The notes beneath the pieces were generated by a model. That model did not search any database. It saw only the letters and a list, made by a program, of their open reading frames with translations, and was not told where the DNA came from. From contig OX419755.1 of assembly GCA_948567375.1 (NCBI GenBank), positions 43,343,001 to 43,407,000 on the forward strand: 64,000 nt of DNA, in the 5' to 3' direction. Source of the stretch: Lunularia cruciata. Its lineage: Eukaryota; Streptophyta; Marchantiopsida; Lunulariales; Lunulariaceae. A program made the translations under genes and the position numbers. Positions 45,143 to 57,865 of this stretch are shown one piece after another. The first letter of the stretch is position 1. Each line of letters begins with the position of its first letter.

Positions 45143-48100
45143 CCTAGTTCCGCAAATAACCTGATGTTCCATTGTCCATGTTATCTTCTCTACATGGATT
45201 CTTCGAACCGATCTCCATTGAAAACTACACCTCCATACTACCCAGATGATTTATGCAATTTTGTTTACGGATTTCAATACCAGTTTTATGAATATCCATA
45301 AGGATACCATTAAGAGAATATGGGTGACTTCTAGAAACGACACAAAAGATTTTATGGGAAATATATTGGTGCTTTCTTAAAAGATTTCATAAAATGTTTT
45401 CCGTTGTCATAAAAAATGGGAATCTCTTTACAATGTATTCGCATCTGAGATTCGCGGAAGGAATGATGAATAAATTTATGAATACTCACAGTTATTGCTC
45501 TTTGATCATCTAAGCCCCCTATTGCTTCAATTCTCCATCTGAAGCATAGGATCCCGTCAATTAAGGGAAACAGGGTTACCTTGTGGCTACAGATGTATCA
45601 ATGCTCTTTCTCCACTGATAGTGGAAGTTTTGAATGGTTAAACAAGACTTACAGATAAAGATAGATGTCCATATAAAGCTTATAAACATAACGCCTGGAG
45701 CATCTATCTGCTAAGGAAGTAACCTCTGTGTGGGCTATGTTTGCTGGATGTCGTACTGCGGTTCGCCGACCATGTTGTATCACGAGCTCATATTCTCCCC
45801 CTTCCTTTGTGAATCTAATACATGCAAGCTGAAACGCTGCTAAGTGGGGGTACAGGACATGCGAGGTTGCGGCCTCTGGTTCACAATTGGGTAGCAAGCT
45901 GCGCTACGCTGCATCACGTGTGTTTTCCAAAAGGAGATGACGCAATACCAGACCAAAGGCATAAACACTGAGCAACTTGAGTGGTCTTTATGGATACCAA
46001 CAAAGCTTGTCATATTAGTGCTCTGAAAATGCATCATATTATGTGTTCATTTCCGTGCTTGTTTGCTCTGCATTTCGGGCACCAATTCACTTCTTGCGGG
46101 ACCGCTTCACCACTTCACTTCGAGCATCTTGCTCCGTACGGTTATGATTGCGAAATCAAATTGGCTTTTGAGTATGGGCTATTCCTTTCGCCAGATCAAT
46201 GGATATTGTCATAGAGCGTCTCCAAGCGGGCAGTTATTACGCTCCTGGAAAACACGCTTGCCCAACGTGCATTCGGAAAATATAGGCAAGAAGAACAGTG
46301 CATTTCGGGCCAAGAGAAATGGCTTAAATATGAAAATAGGAACGAACCGTGTGAACTCTTGAAACAATAGTTTGTATCTTTGTGCTATTTCCCAGAGTTT
46401 ACTTCTCACTGAAGTATATGAACAGAAGAGGTTACTCCAGCTTACAATCAAATGATAAATTTGATCAGGTTATATTCACTATGAATAAACCCGCGCTTTA
46501 GCGAGTAGTTATTGTAGTACGTTGATTCTCCCGGTTTACAACCTAATCTATATTCTACATTGACATGATGATGATTGGTTACTATAGGTTATGCACTCAT
46601 GTCGGTACAGTTGTTGACATTATCAGGATGTTGCTCTTTTGTAAACTGAGCGTTCAGAATTGGTGGGAATCAAGACCATAAATAAACAGCAAAGACGTAA
46701 ATCAAAATCTTGTTCATTTGTGTGGATTCAAATTTGAAGAACTCAATATCCTCCTTCAGCCGTCGCTCTTTGTCGTTGGGATTTAAGAACGAGTAGATTT
46801 ATCATGCCTCCTATTGAGTTGCCTGTTCCAACGGACCCGCTTTAATCAGTTTTGCATAGTGGTTTGAAAAAACAGCTAGATATTTTTTTTTTCACTACTC
46901 CGATCATTTATCTGCCGATCCACTTGATAAACCATAAAACATGGCACTCAATAATCCTTATGTGCCAAAAATATTGGGTGATAACGTGCCATCTGCTGCG
47001 GTATTTAGGAGATCAGCAATCTAAACAAAATGATGGTGAGAATAATCTAGAATTTAATTATTTTAATAACATTTTAAAGCTATAAAACATGATCATATCG
47101 AGCTGAATTACGAACAAAATAAAACATAGTCAATATATTTGACTAAGTTATTTTAGCTATCAATTATAACTATAACTATTATCTATCAACTGATGCCCAG
47201 CAACGAAAAATTTAGAACCATTGGCTGGATTCTATATGAATTTCAGAATTGTACTCCCTGGTTTAGCTAGTTCATACATCCTTTGGCAACGTGTAGTTAC
47301 TAATGCCATGTCCATCCACGGCAGGGAGTAAGCACTTCAAGTTTGTAAGAGAGAATAAGATAATGTAATGGTAAGCTCATGAATGGAATGATTGTGCATG
47401 GTATAAACCAGGGAATATAGGGATGCACAATCTGCGATGTATGTCAGGATCGATGTACAATGACATAGCTCATAGCTCAATAAGCTCTCTTGATTTAGCA
47501 AGATAATCAGGATTTCATATGATGACTCATAAGAATGAAAATTATGGTTAATACTTTGGAAACTTGAATAAGATTCATATGATGTAATGAGGATTTTACT
47601 CAAGATACTAATTAAAAAATATGTCCTTCAGTGAACTTGAAAGTAGATGATAATGAATTTCACTCTTAAAATATGATCAAATTCTAAATTTTCTCAAAAT
47701 TTTCTTCTAACGAATCTTATCATTAGAATTCATTTCAATTTTTTGATGAATTTTCAAATTCAGATATAAATTCCTGGGAAATTATAGTTTATGCAAATAT
47801 ATCTTTATCGAGAATGTCCAAAATTTCTTACGAATCCCGTACCTTGATGCACGTTCGTATATTTTGTTATAAGAGACCCTACGATGCTTTATGAGATTTG
47901 GATTTGAGAAGTCTCACCAGAAAGTTATAGAGCTAAATTATTCCGAGTAAGTGCAAATCCAAGCTTGACATGCGCAATCTTCAGGCAGGAACATAGGTAT
48001 CGCACCTATCGATCACTCGATCAATACGATGTTGCTGAGCTTCAATTTTGTGTGGTTAAGCGCAGGCCGAGAGAGGCATTCGGATATCTCAGTTCAGACT

Positions 48101-48742
48101 AACGACAGAATGTTAGGGCATTAGCCTTTATGAAAAGTTTGTATTATTGCAGCCGCTCATCATTTGGGATTAGAGATGAATTCACTGGATCAAGCATGTC
48201 CGTAAACCATACTAAATTTCGAAAAATTGATCAAGACCTCGCGAGGTACCCGTGAAGAAAAGTGCTTCTAGAGTATTTTTTGAAACCCATATGTTTATCG
48301 GGTGTCGACCGTAGGCACATAGGGAGGGTGCGTAGTGCGGCACACATTCCGTCACGCGAGAGAGAATGATGCCTTGAGATAAGGAATACTCATGTCATGG
48401 AAGGCAGAAACCTACTGGCTACTATCACTGGAGTACTGGATAGATAGAGAGAGTGTGCAGGTGCATGAAAAATGCGTGCTTTTCCGCACTTGCTGACAGA
48501 CTTCTTGCTGTTTTTCTTGTTTGTCCAGCAAGTGCAGACCATACAGATCAGACATTCCCATGCGGTAGAAGAGATGCTTTTGGTTTGTGCAGCTTTAGAT
48601 GGATTCCCAATCCTCGAGGAGTGAAAGGGCTCTCGTCTGTAGAGACTTTCTTCAAACAGTCGGGAGATAACCGGATGATCATGGGAACGGCTGTGATACT
48701 CTTACCGGTGGGTATAAAGTTTAAGGTACATTGGTCACCGTA
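45143..48742. other. Intergenic sequence, no supported gene
   Basis: Frames at 45649-45897 (minus), 46063-46362 (plus) and 48453-48743 (plus) have mixed, protein-like composition, but I recognise no motif. The last could include an exon between a 'tttgtccag' acceptor near 48528 and a 'ccggtgggt' donor near 48706. The middle part (46850-47900) is AT-rich. Confidence 0.4.
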
Positions 48743-49019
48743 ATTAGTGTGGGAGTATATTTAGTGTGGTAGAGCAAATAGTGTAGCACACACTAATATC
48801 AGCAAGTAAGCGCCAGTTGGACTGAAAATAATAAGTGTGACTCACAGTAAAATTTTTTTTTTTTGGTTTTTTTTTTCCTTTCAAATTGTGGCAGCGATGT
48901 TTTAACGCGTCTCCATGCCCTCGGCTTGTCCAAGGATAATTGATAGATGTCTTGTTGAAACATCAGCAATTTAAATTTACCTTCCACTCTCGCAAGCTCT
49001 TCATGTTTACAGCCAGCAC

Positions 49020-50640
49020 AATTACATTGGCATTCCAATGGAGAATAATGATGACCAAGATGGTACTCGAGACGAAGTGGAAATGATCAAACAAGAAGAC
49101 TTCCCATCTCCATCGTCATACATGTGATGTGGAAAATGAAGTGAGCATGTCAAAATCAAGAAAGCATCGGCTGCAGAGTGCGTCCACCACGACTGATCGG
49201 AGCAAGATTATGCAATGGATGGTCAATAAGGTCAACTCATGCGGCAAACAACAATTGATTATTTTGAAGGTAGTGAAAGCACATCCCACCTTGTTCAGAT
49301 TGTCCAAAAAAACAAAATTGCAGAAGGCCCCTTGTTGGTGGAAAAATAAGGATAATTTTTTTGCCGTCATTGGCCAAGCTCGTGTTGGGGAGTTGATGTC
49401 CATTTCATTAAACTACTATGGTTGTCCCAAGAAATGAGTTTTGCTCAAGGCCATGGAAAGTAGAAGGCGCAAGCATGAGCCATGAGTGGAATGGCGACAC
49501 AGGGAGCTACATGATTGAATTTTGCCATTGATGCGGTCAAGTTTAGGGTTTAGCAAGGGGCAACAAAAGTCTTGGGCCCAAGACTTTTGTTGCCCCTTGC
49601 AAAAATGATACTCAAGAATGAGTTCACAGAAGATGATGCGGTCCAAAACCCATTTAATGATTTATCCATAATTGCAAAGAAAATCCATTGCATACAAGTA
49701 GTGAATCCATGCTGGATCATTACATTCCAAAAACATTGGAACATTGTGATGCGCCATCAGACTGGTAAACTCTTAACCATCAAAGAACACCAAACACATG
49801 TAGAGATTATTATTGCATTCCACTTGGTGAAGGTGCATCTATTGTTCAATTTGGGCAAATTGGAGGAAGATATGGTCAAAAATGTTGATGAGACACATTT
49901 TGTGATTAACATGTACAACGATAAGACTTTAGGTTTTGTTGGAGATGAGAACATCAAGTAAGTGATGTTGTTTCTAGAGGCAAAAGGTATGGCAATGGTT
50001 GTGTGCCTCATTGGGAGAGCCAACATCCAAGTCCCAATGATGATATTTTATAACCCAAAATGGTCGTACCTGCTTTGGAATATCCACAACAATGTGTAAG
50101 GTGCTTGCAATGTGCAAGGCTATTGAATGGGGCTGAAAGCAAGAATGATAGGACTATCTTTTCGGAGTGGATGAGAGAGATCTATGTGATAAAAAAGACC
50201 TTATGGGTTGCAAGTGGACCATTATATGGAAAATTATGGTTGTCACAATGATACCAATGAGCTCATCATTGCCCTAGCTTCCATCAACACTATTGTCAAG
50301 CAGTTGTCGCCAAACGGTATGCAATTGACACAACCTTGTGATTCACTTGTTATTGCCAAGATCAAGCAGGAGTGGACGGAATCTTGGGATGCATACAAGT
50401 TATGCATGATCAAGGAAGACAAGTGGTCCCCTAGCAATGGAATCATGGCTGTTCCTTCTTGAATCTTATGGCACACTCAATGCATGTGGTAAATCAGATG
50501 CAAGACAACGAGGGCTTAACTTATGCACATAAGGCAATGATATGCTGCAGGATGTCCCTCAATCTGAATGGCATATGGGAGAAGTGCAAATTGTATCCAA
50601 AGTTATAGGAAATTATCAAGAAATATCCAAGGTACTTCAA
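49020..50640 (+). pseudogene. Transposase pseudogene of the DDE_1 (pogo/Tigger-like) superfamily
   Basis: The N-terminal part (49129-49437) is Lys-rich and may be the DNA-binding region. After a frame break and a 48-base palindrome the catalytic domain follows: 'NVDETHFVINMYNDKTLGF' with the first Asp (about 49878), then shifted frames with 'GMAMVVCLIG' and 'NIQVPMMIFYNP'. A distal part reads 'ALASINTIVKQLSPNGMQLT' and 'QPCDSLVIAKIKQEW', the region after the second Asp that carries the last acidic residue. This order is characteristic of DDE_1 transposases found in plants and oomycetes, recalled from family knowledge. At least four frameshifts or stops make it non-functional. Confidence 0.72.
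49553..49600. repeat. Perfect 48-base palindrome within the transposase remnant
   Basis: Each arm is 24 bases (starting GCAAGGGGCAACAAAAG) and they meet at GGGCCC without a spacer. The right arm is in frame with the catalytic domain; the left arm is its exact inverted copy. Confidence 0.98.
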
Positions 50641-50767
50641 TGGCATCCACATCCTATGTTTGACGACTCAAACTTCTCATTTGAGGAAGGTATTGCAAAA
50701 AATTGAATTTGATTCATATATTGAGATGCACCATTGTCCAAATACATCCATGATGAAAACTGGCAAT

Positions 50768-51040
50768 TGCTCCATTGCAAAATAGTTTTGAACTGAGCTT
50801 CAAACCTAAGCCAACTACATTGATAAGTTCCTCCCCACAATAATTGTGTATCCACAGCTATGTCTCTTGTTGTTCTTGATCAGACCAACGACCTTGAATT
50901 TGCAAGTGCTCCATTGCAAAACAATTTAGAATTGAGCTTCAAATCTAAGCCAATTGCATCGATAAGTTCCTCCCCATAACCATCATGTCTTCACAGCTCT
51001 ATCCTTTGTTGTTCCTCGTCAGACCAACAAGCTTGACCAG
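50768..51040. repeat. Tandem duplication, about 140-base unit
   Basis: Unit 1 starts 'tgctccattgcaaaata' at 50768 and unit 2 'tgctccattgcaaaaca' at 50908. Both continue through 'gataagttcctccccata/ca' and end near 'cagaccaac'. The unit lies in the 3' non-coding part of the DNA transposon. Confidence 0.8.
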
Positions 51041-51094
51041 GATGATGTTCTTTGTTACCGTTATCTTAATACTCCTGCACCATGCCGATCAGTG

Positions 51095-51200
51095 TGACAT
51101 TGCTTTGCTGCAGAGTCCCCACAGCTACACTATTTTTGCTTATCCTTATGACATTGCTTTGCTGCAAAGTCCCCACAGCTACACTATTTTTGCTTATCCT
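51095..51200. repeat. Tandem duplication, about 52-base unit
   Basis: 'gacattgctttgctgca' and 'agtccccacagctacac' and 'tatttttgcttatcct' occur twice in succession with a single clear substitution, so the duplication is recent. It sits close to the right end of the DNA transposon. Confidence 0.9.
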
Positions 51201-51491
51201 AAATTAGCGTAGGCCACACTAATTTACACTGTTTGTTTACTAGTGTTGCGAGATATTATCGAGTGCCACACTAATACTAGGAAACAGACCCAAAAGACCT
51301 TCGAATTTAGCGTGCCACTCACTAATTACAATGACCAGTGTAGTTTTGCTGAACCACTCTTCCAAGGGGTAGATGAAAATCCCCTCAGAAAAGGAGTATT
51401 GCGGAGAGAACATGCAGGTATGCATGGTCTTTGGATCCAGAGTAGAACTTATTCTATATAGAATTATATTCTCATATCAATATTATTGGGG

Positions 51492-51592
51492 TCTAGTCTC
51501 ATTCTACCTCTTTTGTTTCTCCTTGTAAGGCTCGATGGGGTCTTCCCATCCTTCATGTGTTCTATGTGGTCGCCTTTTTCTACTTCCATATA
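51492..51592 (+). repeat. R130 dispersed repeat, copy 5
   Basis: It has 'ggggtctagtctcattctac', 'tctccttgtaaggctcgatg', 'gggtcttcccatccttcatg' and 'ctatgtggtcgcctttttct' in the order seen in copies 1 and 4. Confidence 0.65.
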
Positions 51593-53390
51593 GAACTTCC
51601 GTACTGGAAACTTGCTTTATTACACACATCAACTTTTCTTGGCCATGTGAGGTTCTAAATGCTTGCAGGCTATTGTATACAATTCTAAAACGCGCAAGTG
51701 CTGTAAGAGTTCACCGACGAACCTCAGAATAGTAAAGACAGTTTCCAGCCCCGTCGGATTGCATACTGAAGCCAACAAGCAACTCTAAGGACTTTACAGA
51801 CAACCTGGAAAAAGGCAAGAATCATACGGTTTGCAGGTGAAGCTCCGCGTTCAGGATATATTATGACATCTGCAAAAAAGATTCCGAACACACGGGTATT
51901 TGAATAAGTAATAAGCTCAAGCTCTCGTAGCTTTGTACTGTATCTTCTCTCTAAAAAATACGGGAAATGTGAGCTCGGTGTGACAAGTCACGAAAAGATG
52001 AAGCAGAACGTAAGGTAGAATCATAGGACTCACTTTCCTGGGTGATGGACGCTCGAGTGAGCCCCAAGTCAGCCAGGCATATGATTTCGCACTTCGTATC
52101 TTGATAACTGGATTTGACAATCGAGAAGTTGACAAGAACGAGTCATACACTTTTGGCATAAACTATGAACACTTTTAAAATATGAAATCCATGTTCATCA
52201 CAAGGAAGGAACAAGTCAAGTTCACCCTGAATTTACAGTTGGTCTGCAAGAGAATAAAAAAAGAGGAAATAGATTTTGCAGTAGATTGATACCTTAACAT
52301 AACTAACTCGCTAAATAGACTTGGCTACTCCGGCGTTTTGTGATTTGGATCCCAATCACAAAACGTTATTTCTGGAATGTGCCATTTGCTCCTAGGACTC
52401 CATATCCAGGATCAACTGGACCTGTGTAGTGCACTGTCAATCATAGATTGACGGTGACTATTTATTGACTGCATTCGCAGGGGAACATAATTCTTGATTA
52501 TTCTGGAGTCAATCATTCATTTGCTGGCATGTAGCGTCGACTCAAGTATTAGAACTTCAAATGACATCCTAGACAAGATGAATACAAATGTGGTGTGGAA
52601 GATGAATCAAGAAGCAACAGAGCAGATAACTTTGAGAATGAAGAGAGGACCTATCCAATTCAAAGCAAGTTTATGAATTTGAGTATTAAGGAGTAAAAGA
52701 AAGTTATGACTAGGGAGTATAACTTCATCACCAAAAATAAAAGAAAACCATGACAATGATGGGTAGGTAATAATAATTTTTATGATGACTTGCAACAAGT
52801 AAATGTACTTATGGCTTCTTGTAAGAAAGAAGATAAAGATGGACAATAAAGTAAAAGTACTAGAAATATTAGAAGATAGGGGAGTGAACATATGGTCAAG
52901 AATTAAGGAATTCAATACTTGTTTATCTTCGGTGGTTGTAGGTGAACTCTATGTTGATAGTTGGAAGGAAAGTATCTTCATTCCTATTGTGTATATTTGT
53001 AAATCTGAAAATTATATCTTTTGAGGTAAAATTGGCCTTTATAGTCTAATGATATATTTGGAGGTGATAATTAGTAAACATGGCAAATTTTGTACTTGAA
53101 ATCTTAAACAATGATTGCCAAAATTTAAAAGAGAAGCATGGGTTGCAATTTGAAATGAGTACACTTTGAAGATCATGATGAAAAACATAATATCAAAGAA
53201 AATGTTGTCCACTTAAGCTTCATCTATTATGTCAAATTTAGGTGCTAATTGGATTAGCTCAATTCATCCATAAAGAAAAATATTTCTCTATATAATCTTG
53301 ATAGTGATAGAAAAAAACATAATAAGATCTGGGCTTATATGCTCATAACTTGATAAAATAATTTTTTATCATTGGAGAATACTAAGGTTT
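51593..53390. other. Intergenic sequence with two short hairpins
   Basis: A perfect 12-base inverted repeat (cgttttgtgatt / aatcacaaaacg) spans 52334-52365. A second, with one mismatch (cactgtcaatc / gattgacggtg), spans 52432-52456. No coding gene could be supported. Composition turns strongly AT-rich after about 52480. Confidence 0.5.
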
Positions 53391-55900
53391 GAGATTTAAG
53401 GCATTGTTCCTTGTAGAAATTTTGCACAAAAAAATAAATTTACAAACATCATGAGCAAACACTAAGGATATTGAAGATGGTGAATAGTTTTATGAGATAG
53501 GTAGATAATGTGCTTCTTGCAATTCAGCCAAATGAAGAATAAGATCATGTGGAACATATAATTTTGAAGGTGTATCTTTAATTGTCCTTGTGAGGGTATA
53601 CCCTTGATGAAAAACAAAGTATGCTCATAATATTAAAAATAATTTGAGCTAAACCAAGTTGAAAGAAGAGATCTTCTTGGAACTATAGTAATATCATCAA
53701 GAAGTTGCTTGTGATCTAGCCAACTAGAAAGTTCATCTAAAAAATATGGAATTCTTCCAACTTGATGTCATTGATATAGTTGGAGTTGGTATTTATATCA
53801 TTGAAGTGTTCCAAGTGAGCTATTTGGAAGAATAGTTTGTGGTGAGTGCACCTCATAACAAGCTTACCTTAAAATCAATGTTGCCAAACCTTGGTAGTAT
53901 ATACTATGGCTAGTTGTTCACAATTGAGTTTCTCTTCCTCAAATTTGACCTCTTTGTAGCGAATCCAATTAGGTGTAAAGTATCTTTAACTCCTATTATA
54001 TACTTGCTCTAATGGCAACTTGAAGTATGAGAATCAAATAGAAAAAGTAACTTGGAATAATATGATTGTATCATTGAAAGTTGATACCAAGTCCTTGAGT
54101 TGTCAAAAGATAGTATTATCCTAATCAATATATTTAATTTGATTGAGAGATTTGTAAACAGTATTTCCAAATATACTAACTATCAATAAAGGCTTTCCAA
54201 CCCTTTGAATCATCAAACATCACTAAGAGTTTTCAAATCCATGACAAGCTTGATCTTATAGTCTTCTATATTGGGGCATTGAGTTTAAACATTGGAACAT
54301 AATAACATTATGTCCTCTTTCCACACTTACATTTTGATTTCTTAAAAGAAATTCCTTGATAGATTTGTAATAATATTGCAACATATGCATAATAATATAT
54401 AAACTATCAACAAAACCTTACAAACCCATTGAATCCTCAAACATCACTAATAGTTGGCCATTTCATGACAGATTTGATCTTGTACTCCTCTTTTTTGAGG
54501 TCTTGAGCTGAAACCTTGTAACCCAATAAGAGTATCTACTCTTTCCAAACTCACATTTTGATTTATTAAAATAAATTCTTCTTGTGTAAGCATTGCAACA
54601 TATCACAAATATGAGTATAATGCTCTCCTTTTGGCTTCATATAGATAATAATATCATATAAAAGCACCAAAAGTAATCTATTTAGCAATCCATTAGTACT
54701 TAATACAACTAATCCATGAAGATTATACAAGGATTAATGAGTCCAAAGGGAATGCATAACCTGTTCAGAGTGTCCATATCTTGTAAGAAAAGCTATCTTG
54801 GACATGTATCCTTCTCAAATGTATATTTAACAATACCCACTATGAAGATCCAACTTGGTGAAGAATTTAGCTCCATGCATTTGATCCAATAAATTATCAA
54901 GTAAGGCAAGTGATAAACATTCTTATTTCTTATTTATTCAATCCACAATAATCAATACAAATCAAGACCAGAATCTCTCACTAGAACAAACAACACAAGT
55001 TATTTCCAAGTGACGTGCTATGCAATAAAAATCCCTCTCTATAAGGTCTATCAAGGTTTTAGAGATTCTTCTATTCCTTATTTGCAAATACTCCTTAGAG
55101 ATATGCAATAAATAGGTCTACTAACAAGGAGCATCTTTTCTACATTGGTAAGCCTCAATAAGAAGTATACCCTTAAGTAGGTTATTAGGAAACATATTTA
55201 AAAACTCTTGTAAAACTTATCCACCACCTTTGAAGTCAACATCTTGATCACCTCTTACTTATTATGGTTTTGATCCAAGCCATAATCACCACTATCTTTG
55301 TCTTTATAGCTTGCTAATTTATTTTTTCACCAATGTAATTATCTTCTATATCAAGTGTTGTAATATATGACATCTTTACCAAAGATCTTAGACATCCTAA
55401 ACCTAGGACTTTACATTGAATAGTCACTTGGGTTCATCATTTTACCAAGTCAATTTTGGGCATAATACAATTAAGCAATAGTAATTCTAAAATGATATCA
55501 TAGTGTAAATGTGCAATTATGAAGTTCATTGAATTTATATATTATTGTTTGAACTTGATTTAGAGTCCAAAAGGCACGTCCTTTTTCTCTCCATTAACCA
55601 TCAGAAAAGAACTTTCTTCCATCAATGCATCAAAAGCACTAATCTCCTTGTAAATTTCGTAGACATGCAAATATTGGCTACCATATTACAAGAATGATTC
55701 TTAATCATACCATGAAGATGAAATGAATTTATTTATGTTAAGAATTAATAGTGCTCCTAGTAAGCTACTTATTGGTTCTACTAGGCATTGATCTTTTATT
55801 TATCAAATGACTCTTTATCTATCTACTAACTTGTACAACTAATTAAGTTGATCTCATTTAATATAAGTAATCTACAATGTTAAATCATAAATAATAAATA
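53391..55900 (-). pseudogene. Heavily decayed Ty3/gypsy pol (RT and RNase H)
   Basis: No long frame survives, but minus-strand translation shows collinear fragments of Ty3/gypsy pol. The RT fingers lie near 54940-55060. 'KLDLHSGY' and then 'TRYGHSEQVMH' followed by 'PFGLIN' lie at about 54720-54880. Thumb-like 'VMKWPTISDV' fragments lie near 54200 and 54450. RNase H 'KLNCEQLAIVYTTKVW' lies at about 53880-53940. The order on the minus strand is the normal pol order. LTRs were not identified. Confidence 0.7.
54130..54600. repeat. Old tandem duplication of an RT segment, about 230-base unit
   Basis: 'aaacatcactaa-agtt' followed by 'tttgatctt-tagtc' and later 'cacattttgattt-ttaaaa' occur twice, at about 54143-54360 and 54361-54600, in the RT thumb part of the decayed pol. 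Divergence is substantial, so the duplication is old. Confidence 0.6.
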
Positions 55901-57865
55901 AATCATCCTACACTTTGATGTCATCATCCAAATTAACACCATATCTATGTATAATCAATCTTCAATGAACAACAGTTCATTCCCTTATGTATGGTAGAAT
56001 TGCATGACTTGTGGACATTATGGATGAGAAAGTGTTGAAGAGACAAGGAAGTGAAAAATCTTGGTCATTTTTATGGGTTCCTCTAGTTTCTTAGGTTCCT
56101 TCCTTTTTGATTATATTTTTCTTTGCAAAGGGCTTTAACTTTTGTTTAAAATAGTCAAATGCTTCTCCTAAATCTCCAAAATTTGTGTGAGAGACTTCAA
56201 AAGTTGAACTACATGGCTCTTTACTAAACTGATCTATTTGAGCTTTGCAAGTCAATTTTGTGCTTTTATTGCTGCATTGATTCTACTAAACCGAAATGTA
56301 AAGATTCACTTGAACTCTTCCTATGAACCAATTGGAGCTACAAAGCCCTATTGTTCTTGCTCAACAAACACCTTTGTCAAAATTTTGCAATACCTTCTAG
56401 TTTACTTGTAGTCAAAAATAATTTGGTGATCATCATTTAGTATTTCCAAGCAACTATAACAACTAAGAAACTCAATTATAAAATTCTCCACTATACATAC
56501 ACTGTCTTCATTTTGAATAGTTTTTTCTTGGAAGAAATAGACACCGTCAGATTTTTTTAAATGTTGCTCCTTTATCTTATTATGGTTGAGTTTAATACTT
56601 AAGTAAAATGCTCACTTTGTTGTGACATTGCTTGAAGTATATAATTATTCATTATGTCTCCTATTTCCATCATTATTGAAGTGATAAGAATTAATTTCTA
56701 AGTAAAAATGTTAATAACACCAAATCTATCTTTAATTAAATGACAATTGGAAGCACTAAAGTAACATTTAACATAAAAATATTATCCAAGAAAATATGAC
56801 CAAAATGAGACACCATGTATTGATGTAAATAATACTTAAGCACTTAATACTTAGTACTTAAACTTCTCCATTGATGTGAAGATGGTTGTGACAACCCAGT
56901 ATTGTACAATTTACAATATATTAGCAAGGAAAGTGTTTTTCCCACAAAGATGCAAGTTAGATTGGAAGAAAAGTTACACAATTTGCAGTTCTTTATTGCT
57001 ACCTATTTTATATTTTGGGTAGGAATCACTACCAAAATAGTGTAGTGTCACCCTTGTGGCTCACTAAGACAAATAGAAAATCCAAAAATCACTTTCACTC
57101 ATGATAATTTCTGACTATTTATTGAAGATGATTATCTAATGGACTTCATATAGGCTACTTCACTACCAAAACTTCCACTCCAAAGAACATGTTATGTCCT
57201 TCTCGGAGCACATGATTCCAAAGGCTTCTTTCGGTTTGCAGCAATCCTCTATTTTTGCTCTTGTGGTACTATTATCACTACAACTCACTTAAGACACGTC
57301 AAGGCATTGCCTTGCATCTTTAGAACTACTAAGGATCACGCATTCTAGCTACAAGTACTAGTGATCACAAACCTTGGTGACTACCAAGGTTCCTACTATA
57401 GAGATTCATCATAGTCATTGAACAAATATATACAACCATCACTCAAAATTAAGCAAAAGCAACAAAGAGATTTGGGCACTTTTGCTTTATTTGTGTTCAA
57501 AGGACTAAATTCCTATTTACATTAGAATGAAGCCTTCAATAACACTTCCTCCTTAGAGACAAAGAAATGCATTTGTGGAGGCAATACAAGGATATACTTA
57601 GCTTAAACTTGACTATATATTCTTTATCTACCATATCCTAATCTTCTATACACTACTTAGGCACCTTCCATATGTATAGGGGAGGTACTAGTTTTTCCTT
57701 AAAGAAAATTTCTACTTTGTTATCTTTGTACTTCCTTTTCTAAAGATTACAATGACAGAGATGTTACAACAAAGAAGAACTATTATGTGAAGGATCTTTG
57801 GTATAAAACATTACTACAAAGAGCTTCCTTGCTTCCTAACTGTTCTAAGTTGGCATGCCATTTAT
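55901..57865. other. AT-rich degenerate sequence, probably old retroelement
   Basis: No frame could be supported. The stretch follows the decayed pol on the side where its protease and gag would lie, so part of it may be unrecognisable retroelement. 'tgtgacaaccc' at about 56887 resembles an LTR start but has no partner. Confidence 0.4.

Larger units (their letters stand above)
48743..51275 (+). mobile_element. Decayed DDE-type DNA transposon (pogo/Tigger-like) with terminal inverted motifs
   Basis: 'attagtgtgg' at 48743-48752 and its reverse complement 'ccacactaat' at 51266-51275 bracket a decayed DDE transposase. Further copies of 'agtgtggtag' and 'gcacacactaat' occur just inside the left end, and 'ggccacactaattta' just inside the right end, suggesting sub-terminal repeats. 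Flanking TA dinucleotides are present, but the exact target duplication is ambiguous by one base. The length of about 2.5 kb fits an autonomous pogo/Tigger-type element, now inactive. Confidence 0.6.

Noticed and set aside
48453-48743. A 96-codon frame with mixed composition beside the DNA transposon
   Set aside because: A possible acceptor and donor would make an exon, but two frames are equally plausible and neither matches a known protein.
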